The notes under the pieces are model-generated. The model ran no database searches and was not told where the DNA came from. It saw only the letters and a program-made list of their open reading frames with translations. DNA of 29,368 bases from Flavobacteriales bacterium UBA1937 (GTDB lineage Bacteria; Bacteroidota; Bacteroidia; Flavobacteriales; Weeksellaceae), in contig DDFD01000058.1 of the NCBI GenBank assembly GCA_002337005.1, forward strand, positions 1-29,368, written 5' to 3'. Numbering within the stretch: the first letter of the stretch is position 1; every line of letters begins with the position of its first letter. A program made the translations under genes and the position numbers. Below, piece by piece: positions 1 through 8,378 of this stretch.

Positions 1-13
1 AAAAAAGCTAAAA

Positions 14-3000
14 TTATTTTTGTTTGATAGAATCTCCTTTGATAGAATCAGATTTTAGATTGGTTTTCGTTTTCAGTGTATCATTTGTTTTTTTACTTTT
101 CCCAAAAAACGAATTGAAACTTTTACTATACACCACACCAGCTCCAAAAGATTGATTGGCATTACCGTTTACCCCTGTTAAACCAATATTAGAAGGTTTA
201 GAATAAGCTCTTAACACCAATGTTCCATCATTATTTTTAGACACATCATATTCTACGATCCCTTCACCTGTAAGATAATTATTACTATTGGCCGACTTAG
301 AAATAGGCACTCCAAAACCTGTCTTTAAGGTTATTCTAGGAGACAAAGTAATATTTACATTAGTATTAGCCCTGTCATTTGTTTCTACACCATCTGTACC
401 TTTTATATAATTAATATCTATCTGAAACTGTTGGCTAATGTTATTGATTACGTTTCCTAATTGTTTAAGCAAAAGGTTATAACCTGTAGTGATACCTGTA
501 TCTTGAAAACTAACTCCCCCAAATCCTCCAGTATTTGAGGTATTGAAATTATTAAGTACAAGTATAGATCCGAACTGTAAGGTTTTCTCATCATTATTAG
601 ACATTTTCACTGCCAGAGCTTCACGAATCTGAGTAGAAGCGTCTGGTGCAAAAACATCAAACTCTATCTTAGGATTTTTAAGCGTATTAGAAATTCTTGT
701 CTGTAATTTTACATTGACAGGAGGCAATTTACCCGTACTCAAATATTCTGACGCATTGGTAACAGATCTATAATAGCTAGCCGTAATTTTTAGATCTGGC
801 GTAAAAGGATCACCATCCCAAGTTATACTGCTATTTCTATCAATCTGAAACTGCTTTTTCAAAAATAATTTTTGTTCGTAGGTTCCATTATCCACCAAAT
901 ATGTTCCTAACAAATTAATTTTTCCATTTGGAGACATCTTAAATTTCAGTTTTTCTGAAGAACCTCTTACCGAAATATCTCCTACTTCATCTCCTACCAA
1001 AACATTTACTGTAGAACCTTTATTAACACTTAACAAAAGATTGATATCTAGATTTACTCCTTTTTTAGCATTTTTTTCTATAGAAACTACCCCTTCTTTA
1101 TCCGCTTTTAAAAATCTTAATAGCTTGAATTCATCTACGGAAGAAGCACTATTACTATTTAATGTAAAAACACTATTGTCTAATATATGGAAAGTTTCTA
1201 TCTCTTGTGTAGGATCTCTTTCGTTATCCTTACCTGCTTCAATCTTTAATCCTCCGTCATTAAAGCTCACAAACAAATCACCTTTTCCGTAGATTTTTCC
1301 CCAAAATAAGTCAAAATCCCTTTGTTCTGTATTAAGAAGCATTAAATCTTCGGAACGTACAAAAACCTGAGCTTTAATATTTGCTAAATTGCTTAAATCT
1401 ACTTGCAATAATGATAATGTTCCTTTAGAATTTCCTCTTCCATCATTTAATTTTATAGGCTCATTTAGAAGAATCATTCCATTATTAAGGGTGAGCGTAG
1501 TATCTTGGAAAGAATAATCTACTCCACTAAAATTAAGTTTTAGTCCAAAATCTTTCATCGCAACATCGCCTCCATAATTGATGTCATTAATTGGTCCATT
1601 TATGGCAACCATACCAGTAGCTTTTCCTCTAAAATTAGAAAAAATACCATTCACAAACGCCTGTACAAAACCAAGGTCAAAATCATTAAGATCAGCCTTT
1701 AAATCCAAAACTGGTGATGGCGTATTGTTATTTACTGTTCCTACTAATTCTAAATGATTTTTGCCTAAAAGTTCAGAAGATGCAATTTTTGCATTGATAT
1801 CATATAAGTTAGGAGATTCACTATTTTTAGCAGAAACAATCATTTCTCCCATATTTTTTCCATTTAGGAAAATATCTTTGATGGACAAATCAATTAAAGG
1901 TTCTAAATTGGTTTTATCCATTTTCACTTTTATATTTCCGTTGGCTATACCTTTTACGTCTAATGAACTTTTACCTGGTAGCAAATCTAAGATTTTGCTA
2001 ATGTCTAAATTTTTAACATCTACATTTGCGTTAAAATCCTTACCATCTTTAAAAGTTCCATTCACAAAAAGCTCACTCTGATCAGAAAATAATCTCAGAT
2101 TTTTTATTAAAAAATCGCCTGTATTTTTTCGATAAGTAATAGAATGATCTAGTTCTGGCGAAGTATCTACACTCCAAGTAAAGTTATTAATTTTAAGATC
2201 TGTAGGTTCAAATCTTACTACATAATCACCGTTAGCATCCATACTTTGGTTAAGGTGTACTGCATAAGATTTCAATTCATCACTTTCTTCATCTTCTAAA
2301 GTTCCGTGTTTGAAATTTGCCACTAAATGCAGGATTTTATTATTTTCGTTATTTCCTGTTAATGAAACATCTCTCAGTACATTTTTAGCATATTCTGCTC
2401 TACCTATATTTACTAAAAGTTGCTCCGAAGGATTAGCCGTGTTAATATTAACCACAATATGATTAATCATTGCAGAATCCTTAACAGCTGTATTTTCTAG
2501 TTTATAATTAGGATTGGCTTTAAGTAAAAGTTTATCAGCTTCAGAAATTTCTTCTTTTTTAGTCATAATATACTTAACAGAAGGAATATCTGCATTTAGC
2601 ACTAAATTATTGGTATTTCCATCAAAAGAGCCATTAATTTTAGCACCATCATTTATCTTAAGATTAGGTTCAAAATAATTAACCAAAAGTTGATTAACAT
2701 CAAAATTATAAGTAAACTGTTGACCTGTGAAATATCTTCTTTCTGGTTGACCCACCAAAATTTTATTGAACCCGTTTTGGAACATTTTGCCCAAATCACC
2801 AAGATTATATTTGCCAGAGATATTACCTTTTACCACATTTGGCATATCTACATCTACCACTCTTTTACCATCTTCGAAAAACGCTCTAACCCGACCATTA
2901 GGAACGGCAATTTTTTGGTTATTTGCAGTAAATACTACACTATTCAGTTTTGCGTCTAGGTTCATGTCATTCACGTTGGTAAAAGCAATTTTACCATCCA

Positions 3001-4798
3001 CATTTCCACTAAAGATTGATTTGCCATTACCAGGAACTCCGAAATAATTTAAATTAAGATAATCTATATTCCCTTTAATATCTGCTAAAAGTCTTTTAGT
3101 AGAAAAATCTATTTTCCCTACAATTCTTCCTTTAGCTTCTTCGTCATTTATCGTTACTATACCATTATATTTCTTATTTGAAAGAATTCCGTCAAGGTAT
3201 AAATTATTGATAGTTTTACCCGTAATTTCGATGGAAGAAATATTAGATTTTGTATTTAAAGTAAGAGTGTTTACATCAAAACCTCTACCATCTACATTAA
3301 ATTTTCCTGTAATTAAACCTACTGCATTATTTTTGGTAATTGCAGCAGCATTAAAATCATTAACATCTAAAATTCCTTTATATCTCGGTTCATGTTGATC
3401 AATATCAGACAAAACAATATCTGCGTTTGCTCTACCTATGCTGGTGATGGCGTTACCTTTCGCAATTACTCTTTTTGGGGTTACATCTACCGCACCTATG
3501 TATCTAATTCTACCAAAAGGATCTGCAAAATTCTTCATTTTTGTAGAAACAAATTTTGGAACCATGGCTCTAAGTGCAGGATATGTAATATCTGCCGAAA
3601 TCTTATTGGTTACAATATTGAAATTACCTTTTAGCAAATCTTTGAATCTTGTATTAGGTGTATTGATGTTTACATCTTTTCCTTTTAGTACAAAATCTTC
3701 TATTCTAAAATTATTAAGGCTTCCGTACATTTTACCAGAAAGGTCTATGGCTGAATAGTTGTCCCATTTGGTAGCAAAATACGAAATATCATAACCAGAA
3801 ATTGCACTACCTCGTTTCAGGTTCATATCCCAAACTACTTTGTTGTTAAAATCATGCCAATGTGTTTTCTTGTCAAGATTAAAGGTAATATTCCCTTGAA
3901 GTAAAGAATGGTCTGTGTAAAAAGTTAATTCTGTAAGCTTTAGATGCTCTTTGTCTAAATCTAAATTCCCCGAAAAAGTATCTACAAAATGAGACTTGCC
4001 CCATCTTTTGGTACGAAACGTAAAATTATTAATTTCTGCTTTTACTTTTGGGCCTAAAACATGAAGCTGAGGAACGATAAGGTTTACATTTTCGGCTTGT
4101 AGCCATTTCCCTTCGTCTCCTTGATGATTTTGATTGATAATGGAAACTTTAGAATCTCTAATTTCTAATCTAGAATTGAGCTGAAACGGAGGCTTATTAG
4201 GATTTCTTGGTTTACCATCATCAAATTTACTAATAAATCTATTGAAATTATCGATAGAATCGCCCTTATAAGTAACCACCTTTACGTCTGCTTCTTTAAG
4301 AGATAAGGTATTAAAATCTAATTGATTTTTTTTATCAAAAACCATAGACTGTATAATTGAAAACCAATCAGAATCTGCTCTCAATTCTTTGGCTATAATC
4401 ATATCATTATTCTTAAAATCTTTGATTTTAAGCCCGTGAATAACCACATCTCCAAAAATATTGACCTCTACGCTGTCTTTAGAAATATTAATTCCAAAAT
4501 CTTCATTTAAAAAGCCTAAAGCTCTACCAGCAGCATAATCTCTAGTTGATGGCAGATTGATAATAATTAAAATTGTAAGAAATAAAAAAGTAAAAATCCC
4601 TACCAACCAAAGAAATAATTTTGCCCACCAAGAAGGTTTTTGTACATCTTTTACCATTTGTTCTGCGGTAGCCTGAGCTGTTTCCACAGGATTTTCTATG
4701 GTATTTTTTATACTACCTACGGTTTCCTGAACTTTATCTTCCACTTTTTCGGAAAGCGGCTTGTTGTTTTCGGAATTATTATTTTCTAAATTTGCCAT
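14..4798 (-). CDS. tamB: TamB-like translocation/assembly module protein (DUF490 C-terminal domain)
   Basis: This 1594-residue protein has a short cytoplasmic N-terminal stretch (about residues 1-57, rich in Asn, Glu and Lys), one membrane segment (about 59-82, after a WWAKLFLWL motif), and then a very long beta-rich periplasmic body of repeated short strands. The C-terminal part shows the TamB/DUF490 signature, including GTYLVDNGTYEQ, followed by a region on a hydrophobic platform and strands ending in short AGVVYSKSF-like segments. In the family, TamB spans the periplasm and helps insert outer-membrane proteins or move phospholipids. A Lys/Ser/Thr/Asp-rich tail of about 28 residues follows the last predicted strand and is not part of the domain. 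The length is normal for Bacteroidota TamB. The ATG at 4796-4798 lies 5 bp from the tsaD ATG on the other strand. The family call is firm; partner and exact substrate are inferred. Confidence 0.9.
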   Translation of the reverse strand: MANLENNNSENNKPLSEKVEDKVQETVGSIKNTIENPVETAQATAEQMVKDVQKPSWWAKLFLWLVGIFTFLFLTILIIINLPSTRDYAAGRALGFLNEDFGINISKDSVEVNIFGDVVIHGLKIKDFKNNDMIIAKELRADSDWFSIIQSMVFDKKNQLDFNTLSLKEADVKVVTYKGDSIDNFNRFISKFDDGKPRNPNKPPFQLNSRLEIRDSKVSIINQNHQGDEGKWLQAENVNLIVPQLHVLGPKVKAEINNFTFRTKRWGKSHFVDTFSGNLDLDKEHLKLTELTFYTDHSLLQGNITFNLDKKTHWHDFNNKVVWDMNLKRGSAISGYDISYFATKWDNYSAIDLSGKMYGSLNNFRIEDFVLKGKDVNINTPNTRFKDLLKGNFNIVTNKISADITYPALRAMVPKFVSTKMKNFADPFGRIRYIGAVDVTPKRVIAKGNAITSIGRANADIVLSDIDQHEPRYKGILDVNDFNAAAITKNNAVGLITGKFNVDGRGFDVNTLTLNTKSNISSIEITGKTINNLYLDGILSNKKYNGIVTINDEEAKGRIVGKIDFSTKRLLADIKGNIDYLNLNYFGVPGNGKSIFSGNVDGKIAFTNVNDMNLDAKLNSVVFTANNQKIAVPNGRVRAFFEDGKRVVDVDMPNVVKGNISGKYNLGDLGKMFQNGFNKILVGQPERRYFTGQQFTYNFDVNQLLVNYFEPNLKINDGAKINGSFDGNTNNLVLNADIPSVKYIMTKKEEISEADKLLLKANPNYKLENTAVKDSAMINHIVVNINTANPSEQLLVNIGRAEYAKNVLRDVSLTGNNENNKILHLVANFKHGTLEDEESDELKSYAVHLNQSMDANGDYVVRFEPTDLKINNFTWSVDTSPELDHSITYRKNTGDFLIKNLRLFSDQSELFVNGTFKDGKDFNANVDVKNLDISKILDLLPGKSSLDVKGIANGNIKVKMDKTNLEPLIDLSIKDIFLNGKNMGEMIVSAKNSESPNLYDINAKIASSELLGKNHLELVGTVNNNTPSPVLDLKADLNDFDLGFVQAFVNGIFSNFRGKATGMVAINGPINDINYGGDVAMKDFGLKLNFSGVDYSFQDTTLTLNNGMILLNEPIKLNDGRGNSKGTLSLLQVDLSNLANIKAQVFVRSEDLMLLNTEQRDFDLFWGKIYGKGDLFVSFNDGGLKIEAGKDNERDPTQEIETFHILDNSVFTLNSNSASSVDEFKLLRFLKADKEGVVSIEKNAKKGVNLDINLLLSVNKGSTVNVLVGDEVGDISVRGSSEKLKFKMSPNGKINLLGTYLVDNGTYEQKLFLKKQFQIDRNSSITWDGDPFTPDLKITASYYRSVTNASEYLSTGKLPPVNVKLQTRISNTLKNPKIEFDVFAPDASTQIREALAVKMSNNDEKTLQFGSILVLNNFNTSNTGGFGGVSFQDTGITTGYNLLLKQLGNVINNISQQFQIDINYIKGTDGVETNDRANTNVNITLSPRITLKTGFGVPISKSANSNNYLTGEGIVEYDVSKNNDGTLVLRAYSKPSNIGLTGVNGNANQSFGAGVVYSKSFNSFFGKSKKTNDTLKTKTNLKSDSIKGDSIKQK
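4764..4794 (+). promoter_or_regulatory. Predicted tsaD promoter (TTG-N20-TAAATTTG) inside the tamB 5' coding end
   Basis: TTG at 4764-4766 is followed after 20 nt by TAAATTTG at 4787-4794, matching the Bacteroidota housekeeping consensus TTG-N17-23-TAnnTTTG. With the usual 5-8 nt to the start site, transcription would begin at about 4800-4803, directly before the tsaD ATG at 4804. The element lies entirely in codons of tamB read on the other strand. It is a motif match, not a mapped site. Confidence 0.55.
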
Positions 4799-4803
4799 TA
4801 CTT

Positions 4804-5820
4804 ATGAACGAACCAATTATTTTAGGAATAGAATCTTCTTGTGACGATACTTCTGCAGCTATTATTTACGGAAATAAAATCCTTTCTAATATTGCGGCTA
4901 ATCAAACCATACACCAAGAATATGGTGGCGTGGTTCCCGAGCTCGCTTCTAGAGCGCATCAACAAAACATTATTCCCGTAGTTGAAAAATCCTTCACCAA
5001 AGCAAATATACAACAAAAAGATATTTCTGCCATAGGTTTTACTAGAGGTCCTGGTTTATTAGGCTCTCTATTGGTAGGAACTTCATTTGCTAAATCTTTG
5101 GCAATGAGTTTAAATGTTCCATTAATAGAAGTAAATCATCTTCAAGCACATATTCTTTGCCATTTTATTGAAGATGCAAATCCAGTGCCACCAAAATTTC
5201 CGTTTCTTTGCCTCACCGTTTCTGGCGGACATACAATGATAGTTTTGGTAAAAGATTATTTCGATATGGAAATCATCGGAAAAACTATAGATGATGCTGC
5301 TGGTGAAGCTTTTGATAAAATCGGGAAAATAATGAATTTAGATTATCCGGCTGGTCCAATTATTGATAAATTAGCCAAACTTGGTGATGAAAACGCTTTT
5401 ACTTTTGGCAAACCAAAACTAGAAAATTACGATTATTCTTTCAGCGGAATTAAGACTTCTGTGCTGTATTTCCTTCAAAAACAATTGAAAGAAAATCCTA
5501 ATTTTATTAAAGAAAATGTAGAAAACCTTTGTGCTTCCGTTCAAAAAACCATTGTAGATGTCTTGATGCAAAAATTAGAAAAAGCCGCCAAAGATTATAA
5601 CGTGAAAGATGTAGCAATAGCAGGTGGAGTTTCTGCCAATTCTGGATTGAGAAATGCGATGCAAAAAAATACAGAAAAACTAGGCTGGAACGTTTACATC
5701 CCGAAATTTGAATACACTACAGATAATGCTGCAATGATTGCGATGGTTGCCAAATTGAAATTTGAACGCGGAGAATTCACCGATTTAAGAACCAGCGCAA
5801 CTGCGAGATATGAAATGTAA
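4804..5820 (+). CDS. tsaD: tRNA N6-adenosine threonylcarbamoyltransferase TsaD
   Basis: TsaD transfers the threonylcarbamoyl group from TC-AMP to A37 of ANN-decoding tRNAs, working with TsaB, TsaE and TsaC in the cytoplasm. The protein shows the ASKHA nucleotide-binding start (GIESSCDDTSAA, residues 8-19), the metal-binding NHLQAH motif (His112 and His116), SGGHT, DDAAGEAFDKIGK, the AGGVSANSGLR phosphate loop and the TTDNAAMIA motif near residue 300 that supplies the third metal ligand. The 338-residue length is normal. An upstream in-frame TTG at 4792 would add four residues, but it lies inside the predicted -7 promoter element, so the ATG at 4804 is preferred. The gene is divergent from tamB with 5 bp between start codons and has no Shine-Dalgarno sequence. 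Confidence 0.96.
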   Translation: MNEPIILGIESSCDDTSAAIIYGNKILSNIAANQTIHQEYGGVVPELASRAHQQNIIPVVEKSFTKANIQQKDISAIGFTRGPGLLGSLLVGTSFAKSLAMSLNVPLIEVNHLQAHILCHFIEDANPVPPKFPFLCLTVSGGHTMIVLVKDYFDMEIIGKTIDDAAGEAFDKIGKIMNLDYPAGPIIDKLAKLGDENAFTFGKPKLENYDYSFSGIKTSVLYFLQKQLKENPNFIKENVENLCASVQKTIVDVLMQKLEKAAKDYNVKDVAIAGGVSANSGLRNAMQKNTEKLGWNVYIPKFEYTTDNAAMIAMVAKLKFERGEFTDLRTSATARYEM

Positions 5821-5828
5821 TAATGTTG

Positions 5829-5849
5829 GAAGTCCGAAGTCGGAAGATT
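5829..5849 (+). repeat. Short heptamer repeat (GAAGTCC / GAAGTCG / GAAGATT)
   Basis: Two near-identical seven-base units (GAAGTCC, GAAGTCG) and a third degenerate one stand in tandem just after the tsaD stop. They also contain the small inverted repeat TCCGA-AG-TCGGA. The unit length equals that of the larger CTCGAAA tract in the same intergenic region, so the two may be related in origin. Confidence 0.55.
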
Positions 5850-5897
5850 ATGTTGAGCATTGAAAATAATATACTTAACTTTATAAATTTATAAAAA

Positions 5898-5953
5898 CTC
5901 GAAACTCGAAACTCGAAACTCGAAACTCGAAACTCGAAACTCGAAACTTTAAA
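5898..5953 (+). repeat. Heptanucleotide tandem repeat, CTCGAAA x7 plus one degenerate unit
   Basis: The unit CTCGAAA occurs seven times without error from 5898 to 5946, followed by CTTTAAA (5947-5953) as a decayed eighth copy. The tract lies in the 148-bp gap between tsaD and the DUF808 gene, ending 15 bp before that gene's ATG. Such pure short tandem repeats can change copy number by replication slippage. No TAnnTTTG element was seen for the downstream gene, so the tract occupies the place where its promoter should be. Confidence 0.95.
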
Positions 5954-5968
5954 CCTTAAACAAAAAAA

Positions 5969-6850
5969 ATGGCATCAGGATTTTTTGCAATATTAGATGA
6001 TATCGCTGCATTGATGGACGATGTAGCCATGACTACAAAACTCGCTACAAAAAAAACCGCAGGAATTTTAGGAGATGATTTGGCTGTAAATGCAGAAAAA
6101 GCAACTGGTTTTCTTTCTTCCAGAGAATTACCTGTACTTTGGGCAATTACCAAAGGTTCTTTCCTTAATAAACTCATCATTTTACCTATTATTTTTTTAT
6201 TAAAATGGTTATATGAACCAGCTATTACTTATATTTTAATTTTTGGTGGTTTATACCTAGCTTATGAAGGCATAGAAAAAATTATAGAATATTTTTTTCA
6301 TAAAAAAGAACACCATACAGACCACGAAGAAGCTCTAGATGTGATGGATGATCCGATTACTGTAGAAAAAGCCAAAGTAAAATCTGCCATTACCACAGAT
6401 TTTATTTTGTCTCTAGAAATTGTAATTATTGCGTTGAGTTCTGCTCTAGATAAGCCTCTGATGCAACAAATTATTACCGTAACTATAGTTTCCTTTATCG
6501 CAACTATTGGTGTTTACGGAATTGTTGCCTTAATTGTAAGAATGGATGACGCTGGTTACAAACTTCAAAAAAAATCTAAAAAAGAAGGTGGATTTTTATT
6601 TTCTTTTGGTCAGATATTGATTAATTTATTGCCTTGGGTTATTAAAATTTTAGGCGTTGTAGGAACAATTGCTCTTATTTTAGTAGCTGGTGGAATTTTC
6701 TTACACAATATAGAATATGTACATCATTTGGTTGAAAATTTACCAACTCCGACTATGATTACTGAATTTGCAATGGGAATTATTGGCGGTTTGCTGGCTG
6801 TGGTTGTAATCACGATAATCAAAAAAATTATTTCGTTGTTCAAAAAATAA
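5969..6850 (+). CDS. DUF808 family inner-membrane protein (YedI-like)
   Basis: This 293-residue protein starts with the family's typical MASGFFAILDDIAALMDDVA and continues with several hydrophobic segments: about residues 70-105, 150-165, 170-195, a pair at 215-245, and 265-290. A charged loop with EALDVMDDPITVEKAKVKSAITTDF stands between the first and second groups and is typical of DUF808. The family lies in the inner membrane; its biochemical role is unknown and I do not assign one. The start ATG follows the heptamer tract by 15 bp. The stop is 5 bp before rsmE, suggesting joint transcription. Confidence 0.88.
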   Translation: MASGFFAILDDIAALMDDVAMTTKLATKKTAGILGDDLAVNAEKATGFLSSRELPVLWAITKGSFLNKLIILPIIFLLKWLYEPAITYILIFGGLYLAYEGIEKIIEYFFHKKEHHTDHEEALDVMDDPITVEKAKVKSAITTDFILSLEIVIIALSSALDKPLMQQIITVTIVSFIATIGVYGIVALIVRMDDAGYKLQKKSKKEGGFLFSFGQILINLLPWVIKILGVVGTIALILVAGGIFLHNIEYVHHLVENLPTPTMITEFAMGIIGGLLAVVVITIIKKIISLFKK

Positions 6851-6855
6851 AAAAA

Positions 6856-7548
6856 ATGAAACTATTCTTTGGAGAAATTTTACCAGAAGTAAAAATTAAT
6901 GAAGATGAGCAACAACACATTGTGAAAGTTCTTCGTATGCGTGAAGGTGAAGAAATTTATATAACCGACGGAAACGGAAATCTCGCCAAAGGAAACCTTG
7001 TTTTTGAAGGCAAAAAAGTATCTTTGAATGTTACTGAAATCAAAGAAAATTTGCCAGAATTTTCTCCGAAACTTCACATTGCGATTGCTCCCACTAAAAA
7101 CATTGACAGAATAGAATTTTTTGTGGAAAAAGCCACAGAAATGGCGATTTCTGAAATTACCATTCTCCACACCGAAAAAACGGAACGTAAAAATCTAAAT
7201 ATTGATAAATTAAGAAAACAAGCCATTGCAGCATCTAAACAGAGTTTAAGATTTCATTTTCCGAAAATTAACGATATTACAAAACTTTCAGATTTTATAA
7301 AAAATGTAAATGCTGAAACCACATTTGTGGCACATTGCGATGCTTCTTTTGAAAGAACAGAAATTTCAAAAATTCAAAATGTAGAAAACCTCACTTTTTT
7401 AATTGGACCAGAAGGCGATTTCGCAGAAAAAGAAATAAAACTCCTCGCAGAAAAAGGAATAAAAGCAGTTTCTCTAGGCAACCAAAGATTAAGAACCGAA
7501 ACTGCAGGGATTTTTGTAGCAGCGTGGAATTATTTTAAAACTTTTTAA
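6856..7548 (+). CDS. rsmE: 16S rRNA (uracil1498-N3)-methyltransferase RsmE
   Basis: RsmE methylates N3 of U1498 in 16S rRNA in the small ribosomal subunit. The 230-residue protein has an N-terminal PUA-like part with HIVKVLRMREGEEI (about residues 21-35) and a C-terminal SPOUT methyltransferase domain. Visible signatures are APTKNIDRIEFFVEKATEMA, the conserved KQAIAASKQS stretch, IGPEGDF in the SAM-binding knot, and the final SLGNQRLRTETAG motif. Length is normal. The gene follows the DUF808 gene by 5 bp and converges on trmH, with a palindromic element between them. Confidence 0.94.
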   Translation: MKLFFGEILPEVKINEDEQQHIVKVLRMREGEEIYITDGNGNLAKGNLVFEGKKVSLNVTEIKENLPEFSPKLHIAIAPTKNIDRIEFFVEKATEMAISEITILHTEKTERKNLNIDKLRKQAIAASKQSLRFHFPKINDITKLSDFIKNVNAETTFVAHCDASFERTEISKIQNVENLTFLIGPEGDFAEKEIKLLAEKGIKAVSLGNQRLRTETAGIFVAAWNYFKTF

Positions 7549-7553
7549 AATTT

Positions 7554-7626
7554 TCTCGCTGATTAAGCAAATTTGGCTGATTTTTAAATACTAAATAAAT
7601 CTGCTAAATCAGCACAATTTGCGAGA
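7554..7626. repeat. Imperfect palindromic intergenic element between rsmE and trmH
   Basis: The two ends are exact inverted repeats (TCTCGC at 7554-7559, GCGAGA at 7621-7626). The 30-nt arms match at about 22 of 30 positions when folded. Internal copies of the word GCTGATT or its complement recur. The element fills nearly the whole 78-bp gap between two convergent genes, so it could act as a two-way transcription stop. Alternatively it is one copy of a dispersed extragenic palindromic repeat. Confidence 0.6.
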
Positions 7627-8292
7627 CTAACTACCCAAAAACCTCTTCAAAAGTTCTTCACCACTTCTAATAGAATTCACTGTCCATCTGATTTTCATTT
7701 CTAGCAATTTTTCATCAGAAAGTTCGTAATTTATTTCAGATTTCATCAGCTTTTGTTTTAGTTCATACATACAAATGGCTGCTGCTACAGAAACATTAAA
7801 ACTCTTGGTAAAACCATACATCGGAATAGCCAAAGTTTCGTCTGCAAAATCCAAAATTTCATCAGAAACACCTTCTAATTCTGTTCCGAAAACCAAAGCA
7901 ATTGGTTCCTTTACTTCGTAATCAGGCAACATGGTTGCATTTTTTTCGGGAGAAACTGCCAAAATTTTATAACCTCGGTTTTTAATTTCTTTTAAAGAAT
8001 CTAGATTATTGGACATTTTTTCTACTTGCACCCAAGTTTCTGCACCTTTCGTTACTTTTAGATTCGGATTAAATACATTTTCTTCTTCTAATGCAATTAC
8101 GTGATGAAAACCGCAAGCTTCCACACTTCTTACAATCGCCGCCGCATTTCTAAATTGATACACATCTTCCATCACAGGAAGCACAAAATCACTGCTTTCT
8201 TTAGAAAAATGTTCAATTTTACTCAATCTTTCATCGGTGAGAAACTGTTTTAAATAATCAAAAGTTTCTTGAAGTCTATCTTTAGGAATCAT
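7627..8292 (-). CDS. trmH: tRNA (guanosine-2'-O-)-methyltransferase TrmH family
   Basis: The protein is a SPOUT-class methyltransferase of 221 residues that most resembles TrmH, which methylates the 2'-OH of G18 in the tRNA D-loop. Motif 1 is RNAAAIVRSVEACGF (about residues 48-62, with the catalytic Arg), motif 2 is ALVFGTELEGVSDEIL, and motif 3 is IPMYGFTKSFNVSVAAAI. The C-terminal RWTVNSIRSGEELLKRFL extension is also a TrmH feature that separates it from rRNA 2'-O-methyltransferases. The ATG at 8292 gives a normal N-terminus. It converges with rsmE, another SPOUT enzyme, and is divergent from the asparaginase gene. Confidence 0.9.
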   Translation of the reverse strand: MIPKDRLQETFDYLKQFLTDERLSKIEHFSKESSDFVLPVMEDVYQFRNAAAIVRSVEACGFHHVIALEEENVFNPNLKVTKGAETWVQVEKMSNNLDSLKEIKNRGYKILAVSPEKNATMLPDYEVKEPIALVFGTELEGVSDEILDFADETLAIPMYGFTKSFNVSVAAAICMYELKQKLMKSEINYELSDEKLLEMKIRWTVNSIRSGEELLKRFLGS

Positions 8293-8378
8293 TGTACAAA
8301 ATTGCGAAATATTTTAGAAATTAACTTTAAATTTTTAACTTTAAAGCTTGAAAAAATCTAAAAAAAAGAAAGATTTAA

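Noticed and set aside
1041..3758. Several 60-106-codon open frames on the + strand inside tamB
   Set aside because: They are antisense shadows of a continuous, well-recognised TamB reading frame. They show no family motifs and vary in frame.
5898..5953. CRISPR-like array
   Set aside because: The units are 7 bp and directly abutting, without spacers, and no cas genes are present.
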